51,602 nt of DNA from Candidatus Eremiobacteraceae bacterium (GTDB taxonomy: Bacteria; Vulcanimicrobiota; Vulcanimicrobiia; Eremiobacterales; Eremiobacteraceae): positions 1 through 51,602 of the forward strand of contig DATCBN010000022.1 in the NCBI GenBank assembly GCA_036511855.1, given 5' to 3'. Below are positions 26,814-34,897 of this stretch, one piece after another; the first letter of the stretch is position 1; each line of letters begins with the position of its first letter. Under the pieces are notes generated by a model that was given only the letters and a program-made list of their open reading frames with translations, did no database searches and was not told where the DNA came from. Position numbers and translations under genes: made by a program.

Positions 26814-28022
26814 CTATTGCGCCCCGAGACGGCCGATATGTGGTGCGATCAGCTCTTGAAGCGATGCGGTCAGGCGTTCGTCGCCGACCTTCGCGAAGAC
26901 ATCCTGGAAAAATCCCTCGGCGATGATCTTCGTGGCCGCTTGTGGATCGATTCCCCGGCTGCGCAAATAGAATAGCTGTTCTTCGTCGATCGGCCCGACC
27001 GTGGCGCCGTGGGTGCAGCGCGTAACATCGTCGATGAGAATCGCCAACTTCGGTTCGGTGTCGGCGCGGGCTCCGTCGGACAACAGCAGATTCCGGTTGG
27101 CCTGATACGCCTCGCTTCGCGGCGCATCGTGACCGATCTCGATCACGCCGGTATAGCTTGAGTGCGACTGATCGTCCAGCGCGCTCTTGTAGAGCAGATC
27201 ACTGCGCGTGTCCGGCGCGTGATGGCCCTGCAGCGTTTGAAACGCGAATTGCTGATCGCCTTCGCCGAAGACGAGGCCGAGCATATCGCTCTCGGCTCCT
27301 TGGCCGGCGAGATTCACCTCGACGTCGGCGCGCGAAAGTTTGCCGCCGATGGCGAAGTTCAACGTGATGAGCTTGGCGTTACGGCCGAGCTTGGCTCGCT
27401 GATGAGAGAAGACCACCGCATCGCGCGGCGCATTCTGCGCGTGGACGTACGTGAGGTGCGCATCGTCGTCGACATGGATGTCCACGATCCCCGTGGTCAA
27501 CCTACCCGGCAGCGAGCTCATCTCGAGAACGGATGCGCGCGCACCTTTGCCGATATAAATATCTAAGCGAGGATACGAGCCCGATTTCCAATCGACGATG
27601 ATCGGCGCGGTCATTTCGACTCCGGCTGGGATATGGATGCTCCCGCCCGAGATCCACAGTGCCTGCGCGAGCGCGGAGAACTTTGAAATCGAGAGGCCGG
27701 TATCCGTATTTAGGGCGCTTGTGGCGCCACGGGCAACGCTCTCTTCGAGGATGTCGACCACAAAACCGCGCCCGGAATCCGAAGGCGCGACCGTAAATGC
27801 GCACACCGCGCGATCGGGAGAGACCGGCGAAAGATCGATGCCGCCGAAGTTCGTCCGGCGCCAGCCTTCGGTGCGCTCGCCGGGCATCGGCAAGGCGAGA
27901 TACTTCTCAAACGCGTTCAGGCGAGCCTCGAGCACGTCGTGAGGTTCTAGTGACTGATGCTTCGACAGCGCCTCGATGCTCGCGCGATCGGGCAAATATT
28001 CGCCGAGGGTCTCGGTGGCCAT
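26814..28022 (-). CDS. sufD: Fe-S cluster assembly protein SufD
   Basis: SufD pairs with SufB and SufC in the SufBC2D scaffold complex. The 402-aa protein has an N-terminal helical region with WRRTNFGGIDLS and the beta-helix core typical of the SufB/SufD family. The C-terminal family block runs from SHSSYTGVIEIGHDAPRSEA through QANRNLLLSDGARADTEP and LAILIDDVTRCTHGATVGPI to EEQLFYLRSRGI. The motif TRCTHGATVG is the usual site shared with SufB; the histidine in THGA is the one important at the SufB-SufD interface. It starts 2 nt after sufB, consistent with equal expression of the complex. Confidence 0.95.
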   Translation of the reverse strand: MATETLGEYLPDRASIEALSKHQSLEPHDVLEARLNAFEKYLALPMPGERTEGWRRTNFGGIDLSPVSPDRAVCAFTVAPSDSGRGFVVDILEESVARGATSALNTDTGLSISKFSALAQALWISGGSIHIPAGVEMTAPIIVDWKSGSYPRLDIYIGKGARASVLEMSSLPGRLTTGIVDIHVDDDAHLTYVHAQNAPRDAVVFSHQRAKLGRNAKLITLNFAIGGKLSRADVEVNLAGQGAESDMLGLVFGEGDQQFAFQTLQGHHAPDTRSDLLYKSALDDQSHSSYTGVIEIGHDAPRSEAYQANRNLLLSDGARADTEPKLAILIDDVTRCTHGATVGPIDEEQLFYLRSRGIDPQAATKIIAEGFFQDVFAKVGDERLTASLQELIAPHIGRLGAQ

Positions 28023-28024
28023 GC

Positions 28025-29437
28025 CTATCCGACAGACCCTTCCATTTCAAGCGCGATCAAACGGTTCAGTTCGACCGCATATTCCATCGGCAGCTCTTTG
28101 ACGAACGGTTCGAAGAAGCCATTGACGATCATCGTGGTGGCTTCGACCTCGGTGAGGCCGCGGCTCATCACGTAGAACAGTTGCTCCTCGCCGACCTTGG
28201 ACACGGTGGCCTCGTGCTCGATGCGCACGTTCTTGGCGTCGATCTCCATGGTAGGATATGTGTACGAGCGCGATTCGGCATCCATGAGCAGCGCATCGCA
28301 GCGCACGTTGGACTTCACGCCGTCGCAGCCTTCGTACACCTTGACCAACCCGCGATAGGTGGTCTGACCGCCGCCCTTGCTGACCGATTTGCTCGTGATA
28401 ATAGACGTGGTGTTCGGCGCCGCGTGCACCATCTTCGAGCCGGCGTCTTGGTGCATGCCCGAATTGGCGTATGCGATCGACAGGACTTCGCCCCGTGCGC
28501 CTTCACCCATCAGATAGACGGCCGGATACTTCATGGTGAGCTTAGAGCCGATGTTGCCGTCGACCCATTCGACGTGTGCGTTCTTGTACGCCACCGCGCG
28601 CTTGGTCACGAGGTTGTAGATATTCTTATACCAGTTCTGGATCGTGGTGTAGCGGATGTGCGCGCCTTCCATGGCGATGAGCTCCACCACGGCGGAATGT
28701 AGAGAATTGCTCGAATATTTCGGCGCCGTGCATCCTTCGATGTAATGGACGAAGGAGCCGGGCTCGGCGATGATAAGCGTGCGCTCGAACTGACCCATGT
28801 TCTCGGCGTTGATGCGGAAGTACGCTTGAACCGGAACGGAGACGTGCACGCCAGCCGGCACCCAGACGAACGAGCCGCCGGACCAGACCGCAGAATTGAG
28901 CGCGGCGAACTTGTTGTCCGCGGCCGGGATGACAGATCCGAAATACTTCTTAACCGTGGCTTCGTACTCGCGCAAGCCCGTGCCCATATCGGTGAAGATG
29001 ACGCCCTGTGCTTCGAGGTCCTTGCGGATGCTGTGATACACCACTTCGGAGTCGTACTGCGCCGTGACGCCGCCGAGGAATTTGCGCTCGGCCTCGGGCA
29101 CGCCCAAACGGTCGAACGTTCTCTTGATCTCTTCGGGCACTTCGTCCCAGGTCACGCCCTCGACGTCGGAAGCGCGCATGTAATAGAAAATGTCCGCGAA
29201 GTCGATCTGCTCGAGCAGCTCGACGTTCGCCCACGGCGGCAGCGGCTTGGCGAAAAAGATGTCGAGTGCGCGGTGGCGCTGATCGCGCATCCATTGCGGC
29301 TCGTCTTTTATCTTCGCGATCTGCTCGACGATGTCGTGATCGATGCCTTTGCGCGACTTGAACGTGTACTTGACATCGTCGTCGCGAAATCCGTACTTGT
29401 AATCTTGGTCGACGAGTTCATCGTGCTTGAGAGCCAT
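28025..29437 (-). CDS. sufB: Fe-S cluster assembly protein SufB
   Basis: SufB is the cluster-building subunit of SufBC2D. The 470-aa protein starts with the [21 protein letters not shown] region, characteristic of SufB. It has the long central blocks [22 protein letters not shown]-like and [20 protein letters not shown], then [21 protein letters not shown] with the conserved Cys, and [23 protein letters not shown]. The C-terminal blocks are [20 protein letters not shown] and [13 protein letters not shown]. Length and motif set are complete. The gap after sufC is 6 nt and before sufD 2 nt. Confidence 0.97.
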   Translation of the reverse strand: MALKHDELVDQDYKYGFRDDDVKYTFKSRKGIDHDIVEQIAKIKDEPQWMRDQRHRALDIFFAKPLPPWANVELLEQIDFADIFYYMRASDVEGVTWDEVPEEIKRTFDRLGVPEAERKFLGGVTAQYDSEVVYHSIRKDLEAQGVIFTDMGTGLREYEATVKKYFGSVIPAADNKFAALNSAVWSGGSFVWVPAGVHVSVPVQAYFRINAENMGQFERTLIIAEPGSFVHYIEGCTAPKYSSNSLHSAVVELIAMEGAHIRYTTIQNWYKNIYNLVTKRAVAYKNAHVEWVDGNIGSKLTMKYPAVYLMGEGARGEVLSIAYANSGMHQDAGSKMVHAAPNTTSIITSKSVSKGGGQTTYRGLVKVYEGCDGVKSNVRCDALLMDAESRSYTYPTMEIDAKNVRIEHEATVSKVGEEQLFYVMSRGLTEVEATTMIVNGFFEPFVKELPMEYAVELNRLIALEMEGSVG

Positions 29438-29443
29438 GACTTG

Positions 29444-30211
29444 TTAAGCCTCCGCCGGTTCGAGTTCTTTGATGAGAGGATCGTAGCCGGCTGCCTCGAG
29501 CTCGTGCGCGAGTTCCGGTCCGCCTTCTTTGATGATCTTGCCCTTGACGAGGACGTGCACCACATCGGGCCTCACGTAGTTGAGGACGCGCTGATAATGC
29601 GTGATGAGCAGCACGGAGCGCTCCGGCGCGCGCTGGGCTTCGATGCCCTCGGCGATAATCCGGAGTGCGTCGATGTCCAAACCGGAGTCGGTCTCGTCGA
29701 GAATGGACAGCGTTGGCTGCAGGACGAGCGCCTGCAGCATTTCCAGGCGCTTTTTCTCGCCGCCCGAGAAACCGTCGTTGACGTAACGCCGCAGGGTGGC
29801 CGGATCCATCTTCAGCCGCGCGCAGCCGTCGTCGAGCAATTTCTTGAACTCGATGGGTGTGAGCGGCGCAGCGCCTTTTCGGCGAGCCATCAGGCAATTG
29901 CGCAGAAAATTCGCGACGCTGACGCCCGGCACCGCCGACGGATATTGGAAACACAAGAACATGCCCGCGAGCGAACGCTCGTCCGGCGCCATTTCCAAGA
30001 TGCTTTTGCCCTGAAAGAGAATGTCGCCCTTGGTCACCGTGTATTTCGGATGCCCCATAAGGGCGAACGAAAGCGTGCTCTTGCCAGATCCATTTGGTCC
30101 CATGAGCGCATGCACGGTGCCGCGTTCGATAGTCAGATCGACGCCCCGGATGATCTCGGTGTCGCCCACGGAGACGTGAAGGTCGCGAAGCTCAAGGATT
30201 ACGTCGGCCAT
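29444..30211 (-). CDS. sufC: Fe-S cluster assembly ATPase SufC
   Basis: SufC is the soluble ABC-type ATPase that drives conformational change in the SufBCD complex. The 255-aa protein has Walker [10 protein letters not shown] at 38-46, the Q-loop in [12 protein letters not shown], the ABC signature FSGGEKKR at 148-155, Walker [17 protein letters not shown] at 168-183 and the H-loop in [10 protein letters not shown]. It opens the suf operon; AGAGGAACC stands immediately before the ATG. Promoter boxes lie at 30298-30303 and 30275-30280, giving a leader of roughly 55 nt. It is transcribed divergently from sufR. Confidence 0.97.
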   Translation of the reverse strand: MADVILELRDLHVSVGDTEIIRGVDLTIERGTVHALMGPNGSGKSTLSFALMGHPKYTVTKGDILFQGKSILEMAPDERSLAGMFLCFQYPSAVPGVSVANFLRNCLMARRKGAAPLTPIEFKKLLDDGCARLKMDPATLRRYVNDGFSGGEKKRLEMLQALVLQPTLSILDETDSGLDIDALRIIAEGIEAQRAPERSVLLITHYQRVLNYVRPDVVHVLVKGKIIKEGGPELAHELEAAGYDPLIKELEPAEA

Positions 30212-30274
30212 GGTTCCTCTCGAAGTGACAGTCGTCTCTCAAAACGGGACAGAAAATGATTGATGCTCAACCTC

Positions 30275-30303
30275 ATTGTAGGCAGAGCATGCTAGATAGT
30301 CAA
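30275..30303 (-). promoter_or_regulatory. Promoter of the suf operon
   Basis: Read on the minus strand: -35 TTGACT (30303-30298), 17-nt spacer, -10 TACAAT (30280-30275). Five of six positions match the sigma-70-type consensus in each box. The -35 box is overlapped by the SufR-type operator at 30301-30314. A second short palindrome, TTGA-TGC-TCAA at 30260-30270, lies close to the expected transcription start and might be a further site. Confidence 0.8.
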
Positions 30304-30314
30304 TATTTATGTTG
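30301..30314. promoter_or_regulatory. Putative SufR operator between sufC and sufR
   Basis: CAAT-ATTTAT-GTTG is an inverted repeat with 6-nt spacing, one base from the CAAC-N6-GTTG operator known for cyanobacterial SufR. It covers the -35 box of the suf promoter on one side and of the sufR promoter on the other. A bound repressor could therefore block both transcripts. Assignment rests on the motif and position; binding is not shown. Confidence 0.7.
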
Positions 30315-30341
30315 ATAATCTTGGCGACTTTGGACTATAAT
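30312..30341 (+). promoter_or_regulatory. Promoter of sufR and the IscU-like gene
   Basis: -35 TTGATA (30312-30317), 18-nt spacer and a perfect -10 TATAAT (30336-30341). The expected start of transcription is about 30348, only a few bases before the sufR ATG at 30354. The mRNA should therefore be leaderless or nearly so, which agrees with the lack of a ribosome binding site there. Confidence 0.82.
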
Positions 30342-30353
30342 ACCTTTGAAGCC

Positions 30354-31001
30354 ATGAGAGAAGCTAGCTTTTTCCAGACCACACGCGGACGAATCGTCGA
30401 GTCGCTCAAACGCGGTCCTATGACCGTGATCGAACTCTCTACCGAACACGGCCTCACCCCGAACGCCGTTCGCCAGCATCTTTCGCGCCTCGAACGCGAC
30501 GCGCTCGTAACCGAGACGTCATCGCGCCGCGGCCCCACCAAGCCGAGCCTCGTCTACGCCCTTACGGCGGATGGCGATCGGCTGTTCCCGCAGCGCTACG
30601 ACGTTCTACTGAACGCGGTACTGAACGAAGTACGCCGCGGCGGTGGTCCCGACGCGGTCGCCTCCTTGTTCCGCAATATCGGAGCGCGCTCGGCCCGAAA
30701 GAACGCGCATCGCTTCGAAGGTAAGGACACCGCCGGACGCATGACCGAAGTGGTCAAGATCCTCGGTGAACAGGGCGTTATGGCCGATGTCGAACAAGAG
30801 GCTGAGGGTTTCGTGCTCCGCGAGCACAACTGCCCGTTTAAAGAGACCGCGGTCGCACATCCCCAAGTATGCACCGTCGTGCACACGCTGCTGGAACAAG
30901 CGCTTCCGGTCAGACCGCAACAGCGCACGTCGATCGCTCGCGGCGACGACGCATGTGAATTTCTATTGCCGGTGGAATCCGGCTCCGCCGGAGGTATTTA
31001 A
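30354..31001 (+). CDS. sufR: SufR-type Fe-S-sensing transcriptional regulator
   Basis: SufR represses suf genes while carrying an Fe-S cluster and releases DNA when the cluster is lost. The 215-aa protein has an N-terminal winged helix (GPMTVIELSTEHGLTPNAVRQHLSRLERD) and a C-terminal cysteine set: Cys160 in REHNCPF, Cys173 in HPQVCTV and Cys201 in DDACEFL. This matches the C-x12-C spacing and the distal Cys that hold the cluster in known SufR proteins. The start at 30354 is preferred over 30309 because the -10 box lies between them. It is divergent from sufC, and its stop overlaps the next start (TAATG). Confidence 0.93.
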   Translation: MREASFFQTTRGRIVESLKRGPMTVIELSTEHGLTPNAVRQHLSRLERDALVTETSSRRGPTKPSLVYALTADGDRLFPQRYDVLLNAVLNEVRRGGGPDAVASLFRNIGARSARKNAHRFEGKDTAGRMTEVVKILGEQGVMADVEQEAEGFVLREHNCPFKETAVAHPQVCTVVHTLLEQALPVRPQQRTSIARGDDACEFLLPVESGSAGGI

Positions 31002-31408
31002 TGGATTTCCCGAAGTTCCAGGAACTCGTCACAACCCGCTTCGGCTTCGCGCAGATGGAGAATCCCACTGCGACCGGCGAGTATTTCTCCGATTCCTGTG
31101 GTGATATGTACACTTTCTACCTCAAGATCGATGCCGACCAACGTATTCAAGACATTTCGTATTTCACCACCGGTTGCGGCTTCGGTGTCGCGACGTGCGC
31201 GATTCTCACGACGCTGGTCAAGGGCAAGACTGTGGACGAGGCTGCGGCCATCGTACCGGCCGAGATTGAAAGTTTTCTGGGCGGCTTCCCGGAACGAAAG
31301 AAAGATTATCCGGAACGAGTTCTCGAGGCGCTGCACGTCGCCATCGGCAACTACCGTAAGGCCATCAAACCGGTCAGCGCAGCGGAGCACTTCGCAAAGA
31401 TTAATTAG
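31001..31408 (+). CDS. IscU/NifU-N-like Fe-S scaffold paired with sufR
   Basis: A 135-aa protein of the NifU N-terminal fold. It keeps DSCGDMYTFYLKID with Cys33 and Asp35 and FTTGCGFGVATCAIL with Cys59 and Cys66. It lacks the third IscU-type ligand cysteine near the C-terminus, and the C-terminal half is FLGGFPERKKDYPERVLEALH. It is thus clearly different from sufU at 24805. The start overlaps the sufR stop (TAATG) with GGAGG just upstream, so it is translationally coupled to sufR and shares its promoter. Possible roles are delivering a cluster to SufR or acting as an alternative scaffold; neither can be decided from sequence. Confidence 0.88.
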   Translation: MDFPKFQELVTTRFGFAQMENPTATGEYFSDSCGDMYTFYLKIDADQRIQDISYFTTGCGFGVATCAILTTLVKGKTVDEAAAIVPAEIESFLGGFPERKKDYPERVLEALHVAIGNYRKAIKPVSAAEHFAKIN

Positions 31409-31425
31409 AGCTTAGAAGATTAACT

Positions 31426-31454
31426 TTGCGTTATTAGTCAATTCGCCTTATATT
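31426..31454 (+). promoter_or_regulatory. Promoter upstream of the STAS gene
   Basis: -35 TTGCGT (31426-31431), 17-nt spacer, -10 TATATT (31449-31454). The transcript would start near 31461 and carry a leader of about 100 nt before the STAS start at 31566. Confidence 0.7.
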
Positions 31455-31460
31455 CTCACG

Positions 31461-31565
31461 ATATCGTAACAATTCAGGACGACAATGGTACTCATAGAAG
31501 AGAACCATTAGCGGGGCTGCGTCGTATATCGTATAGACGCATCGCCCAGACTGAAGTCAAGGAAT
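31461..31565 (+). promoter_or_regulatory. Structured leader with 8-codon mini-ORF
   Basis: The leader contains an ATG at 31485 opening an 8-codon frame (MVLIEENH, stop at 31509-31511), whose ends pair as ATGGT...ACCAT. A second hairpin follows at 31519-31540: GCGTC/GACGC with an inner TATA/TATA around TCG. No T-run follows, so it is not an obvious terminator. A regulatory leader is possible but unproven. Confidence 0.45.
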
Positions 31566-31967
31566 ATGAAGAACGCCTCAACGATCACCAGACCCAGAAC
31601 CACGGCCATCGCGCACGGCCGCCGCGATTTCGCCGACGACGTCATCGTCGTCGGCGCGCGGCTGGACGCGTCCACTTCGAAGCGGTTCGCGCGATCGATG
31701 ACGCGCTGGCTCGAGCGCGGCAATCGCGAGTGCGTCATCGACATGTCGTCGATCGAAGCTGTCGATTCGTCGGGCTTCGGCTCGCTCATCGCCGCGGTGC
31801 GCAAAGTCGAGGAAGCGGGCGGCGCCACAACGGTCGTCTGCACAAACCCAACCGTACGCCGCCTGTTTGAAGTCGCGGGCGTCACTCGTCTCGTGCCCGT
31901 CGTGAAGCGCATCGAAGATGCGCGCGCGCTTCTCTCCGCTTTCGAACGCGGAGAGCTCGCGAGCTGA
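31566..31967 (+). CDS. STAS domain protein (anti-sigma factor antagonist-like)
   Basis: A 133-aa single STAS domain. The core is CVIDMSSIEAVDSSGFGSLI, containing the conserved D-S-S-G loop whose serine is the phosphorylation site in SpoIIAA/RsbV-type antagonists. It is followed by a helix and strand (VRKVEEAGGATTVVC) and the C-terminal helix. A basic N-terminal tail of about 20 residues precedes the domain. No cognate anti-sigma kinase (RsbW-like) is adjacent. Its stop overlaps the start of a 59-aa gene (TGATG), and a second STAS gene lies 3 kb downstream. Membership in a partner-switching pathway is inferred from the family. Confidence 0.9.
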   Translation: MKNASTITRPRTTAIAHGRRDFADDVIVVGARLDASTSKRFARSMTRWLERGNRECVIDMSSIEAVDSSGFGSLIAAVRKVEEAGGATTVVCTNPTVRRLFEVAGVTRLVPVVKRIEDARALLSAFERGELAS

Positions 31968-32146
31968 TGGCAACCCCTATGCATGGAATTCGCGTCTTTG
32001 AATCGCTCGAAGAAGCCCGCAGGGAAGGCTACTTTCTCTTTGACAAGACAGCCGACGGCTTTCTCGTGCGCCGCGACCTAGGCGGAAAATTCGCACTCGC
32101 CATCGTCAAGATCACTCCTGCGAGTGTGAACGCTCCGGCCAGTTAG
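31967..32146 (+). CDS. Small protein (59 aa) coupled to STAS gene
   Basis: A short gene starting inside the STAS stop (TGATG) with GGAGAG about 13 nt upstream, so it should be made by translational coupling. The product begins MATPMHGIRVFESLEEARRE and continues GYFLFDKTADGFLVRRDLGG, with a hydrophobic strand AIVKI near the end. It looks like a compact alpha-beta module without membrane segment or cysteine. Not recognised. The stop overlaps the convergent GAF-GGDEF gene's stop by 4 nt. Its position suggests a role beside the STAS protein, but that is inference. Confidence 0.7.
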   Translation: MATPMHGIRVFESLEEARREGYFLFDKTADGFLVRRDLGGKFALAIVKITPASVNAPAS

Positions 32147-34674
32147 CCGGCGCTCTCCAACATCTTCACGAACTTCTCGACGACCGCCGGATCGAATTGC
32201 GATCCGGCGTTTGCTTTTAGTTCGGCGATCGCCTCGGCTTCCGGTCGCGCCCGCCTATATGGCCGCTCGCCCGTCATCGCCGAATATGCGTCCACCACCG
32301 ACATGATGCGCGCATCGCGCGGGATCGCATCGCCGCGCAATCCGCGCGGGTAGCCCGTTCCGTCGAATCGTTCGTGATGGCAGCGCACGACCTCGGCGAG
32401 CTCTTCGAAGCCGCCTGCAGGCCGGATCAACTCGTATCCGAGTTCAGGATGGCGGCGCATTATCGCGATTTCTTCGTCTTCTAGCGGTCCGGGTTTTCTC
32501 ATGATGGCGCTCGGCACGGCCAATTCGCCTGCATCGAGCAGCACCGACGCGAGCAACAGCAGCGTCCGTTCTTGGGGTGAGTTCTGTTCGTTTTTCGTCC
32601 ATCGAGCGGTCAGCTGATTGACGGAGCGCTGATGCGCGCGCGCGTAACCACTCCGGTTTGCGACGGCGACGATCAGCGCCTCAAACGGCGAGAATTCGCC
32701 GATCAGACCGGCGGTCGAAGCGGTCGCGCCGCCCGGTAGCGAATGGTCGCCGCGCTTTCCGGCGTACAAGGCATCGTCCGCGGCCACCAAGAGCGCTTCC
32801 CGGCGGTCGCCGTCTTCGGGGAATATCGCAAAGCCGGCCGACAACGCGATCGGCACCGGTCTGCGCCCTTCGAAGCGGAATGGCTCGCGCGCGATATCCT
32901 GGCCCAAACGATGCACGAACGCGCTTGCCGCAGCGCGGTCGGCGCCCGGCAATATCGCGCAGAACTCGTCGCCGCCGTAGCGGCCGACGGTGTCGCTCTC
33001 GCGCGCGACGCGTCGCAAAGATTCCGCCACCTGGCGCAGCACACGGTCGCCCACCGGATGCCCGTATGTGTCGTTGAAGCTTTTGAAATTGTCGACATCA
33101 AGCATGACGAGCGCGACGGGAGTGCTTTCGCGTTGGGCGCGTTTCAGTTCGATTGCCACTCGCTCTTGAATGGCGCGGTGGTGCAGCAGGCCGGTGAGCG
33201 GATCGTGGTCGGCCAAATCACGCGCCTGCTCGTACAGCCGCGCGTTCTGGACTGCGCCGGCGGATTGCTCGGCTATCGCCGAGAGCAGTTTGAGGTGCCG
33301 ATCGCTGTACGCATTCTTCTCGTACGACTGCACCGATAGAACCCCGATCGTCCGTCCGCCGATCGCCATCGGTGCGGCCACGATCGATTGGACGGTGACG
33401 GGTCCCTGACCGATGGTTTGTCGCGTCAGACGGTCGCGCTCGACCGCGTCTTGCACGAGCACGCCTCTACCCGATTCGAAGACCATCCCCACGATAGTGC
33501 CCTCGGTGGGAAACAACTGAGGCTCGAAGACTTTTTCGCCTTCCACGAGATATTCGAGCCGTACGGAATCGCGCTCACTCGTTTCGAGCGCGGCGAAGAA
33601 GAGCGGCGCGTCGATCACGCGCTTGACCTGACCGTGGATCTGCGCGAAGACGCGTTGCAGATCGAGCTCCGAAGACACGGCGTTGGCCACTTCCACCAAG
33701 AGGTTGAGGTCGGCCGCTCGCTGCGTGCTCGCATAGAGATTGCGCGCGTTTTCGACCGCGACTGCCGCCTGCTCGGAGACAGCCGTCAGAAGATCGCAGT
33801 GCGACTGATCGTACGCTTCGGCGCGATGGCTCTGCACGCTGAATACGCCGAGCACGCGTTCGCCGAGCTTGATCGGCACGAAGAGAGCGGAACATGGCGC
33901 CGGACCTTCGAGGATGTCGATAGTCGGGTACTGATCCCAATCTTCAGGATGCCGGTTGATCACGGCTTTGCCCGTGCGAACGACGACGCTCGACAGCGAG
34001 GTGGGCGGAATGACGATCATCTCCGTCGTCGATTGATCGAGTTCGGCCGCGTAGCGCAATTCGAGACGGCTGCCGTCTTCGCTGAGCAATGCCGCAAGGA
34101 AAGTGGTCGCGTCCATGACGCGGGCGATCTGGCCGTGGAATTTTCGGAAGAGAGTGGCGATGTCGAATTCGCTGGACAAGACGCGCGCCGTCTCGAGCAG
34201 CAGTCGCAGCGCACGCGCGCGCTCCTCCAACCTGCCGCTTTCGTCTGCCAACAGCGACTGATGCCCCGCGAGCACGGCGGCGGATTCCAGCAGCGCAAGA
34301 TCCTGAGGTTCGAACCGCCTCTCGCCTTGAGCCACGCAAAAACCGACTCGCGCACCGGCGGCATGAATGGGGCAGACCATCGTGTGGAGCGGCGCCGATG
34401 GGGCCGGTCCGCCGGCTCGGCGCAGAGACGAAACGGACGCCAATACAGCCGGTTCGTGCGCCGCGAGCGCGGCCGCGAGGGTGCCGGGATCCAGGGCTTC
34501 CGGTTCGGAGCGTCCGAGATCGCGATTGTAGCGGTAGCGCACCGGCGATTGTGCGTCGCCGTCCACCGTGGCCACAGCGAAGCGGCGCACTCCGTGGCGC
34601 GCGAGAATCTCATGCGCTTTGCCAAGCGCATCCGAGCCGCGCAGCTCTGCAAATGCTCCGGCAATCGCGAACAT
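32143..34674 (-). CDS. GAF-GAF-GGDEF-HD signalling protein (c-di-GMP related)
   Basis: From ATG 34674 (MFAIAGAFAELRG) the protein is about 843 aa; an ATG at 34791 would add 39 residues that run through a hairpin, so 34674 is preferred. Order: an N-terminal sensory region, GAF (about 155-315), a second similar GAF (about 325-485), then GGDEF (about 525-640) with intact GRYGGDEF at 564-571. RESD stands five residues before GGDEF, the usual inhibitory site. The C-terminal HD-GYP-like domain keeps HHERFDGTGYPRGLRG (766-781) and DAYSAMTGERPYRRA. However, the HDIGK motif is LDAGE at 713-717, so the first metal site is lost. It is probably a diguanylate cyclase with a non-catalytic or altered HD-GYP part, and is cytoplasmic. 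Confidence 0.9.
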   Translation of the reverse strand: MFAIAGAFAELRGSDALGKAHEILARHGVRRFAVATVDGDAQSPVRYRYNRDLGRSEPEALDPGTLAAALAAHEPAVLASVSSLRRAGGPAPSAPLHTMVCPIHAAGARVGFCVAQGERRFEPQDLALLESAAVLAGHQSLLADESGRLEERARALRLLLETARVLSSEFDIATLFRKFHGQIARVMDATTFLAALLSEDGSRLELRYAAELDQSTTEMIVIPPTSLSSVVVRTGKAVINRHPEDWDQYPTIDILEGPAPCSALFVPIKLGERVLGVFSVQSHRAEAYDQSHCDLLTAVSEQAAVAVENARNLYASTQRAADLNLLVEVANAVSSELDLQRVFAQIHGQVKRVIDAPLFFAALETSERDSVRLEYLVEGEKVFEPQLFPTEGTIVGMVFESGRGVLVQDAVERDRLTRQTIGQGPVTVQSIVAAPMAIGGRTIGVLSVQSYEKNAYSDRHLKLLSAIAEQSAGAVQNARLYEQARDLADHDPLTGLLHHRAIQERVAIELKRAQRESTPVALVMLDVDNFKSFNDTYGHPVGDRVLRQVAESLRRVARESDTVGRYGGDEFCAILPGADRAAASAFVHRLGQDIAREPFRFEGRRPVPIALSAGFAIFPEDGDRREALLVAADDALYAGKRGDHSLPGGATASTAGLIGEFSPFEALIVAVANRSGYARAHQRSVNQLTARWTKNEQNSPQERTLLLLASVLLDAGELAVPSAIMRKPGPLEDEEIAIMRRHPELGYELIRPAGGFEELAEVVRCHHERFDGTGYPRGLRGDAIPRDARIMSVVDAYSAMTGERPYRRARPEAEAIAELKANAGSQFDPAVVEKFVKMLESAG

Positions 34675-34756
34675 ATCGGAGTTCTCGCTCTGATCCTGCG
34701 ATGGTTGCGACGGCGGGCGGACTTCCAAGATGAACTTTCGGGCAGGCGCAGAGGGT

Positions 34757-34771
34757 GGCGCGTGACGCGCC
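34757..34771. repeat. Intergenic hairpin of a second type, copy 1
   Basis: GGCGCG-TGA-CGCGCC, flanked by GGGT and CCTATTA. It resembles in design the hairpin at 35304 (GC-rich arms around TGA/TCA). Its presence supports a start downstream at 34674 for the GGDEF gene. Two copies are too few to call a family. Confidence 0.4.
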
Positions 34772-34897
34772 CTATTAATAGGTATCGGCAAGTCGGCCGC
34801 GGGCGCCGCAGGATGCGCTGGGTCACAGCTTGTCCCGTATATGCAAATTCCGTAACGCCACCGCTTGGATACTGTCGTATTGGCATGGTAGTGATAA

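Noticed and set aside
28745-30259. 504-codon plus-strand frame across sufB/sufC
   Set aside because: Antisense to well-conserved suf genes; composition biased and no domain recognisable.
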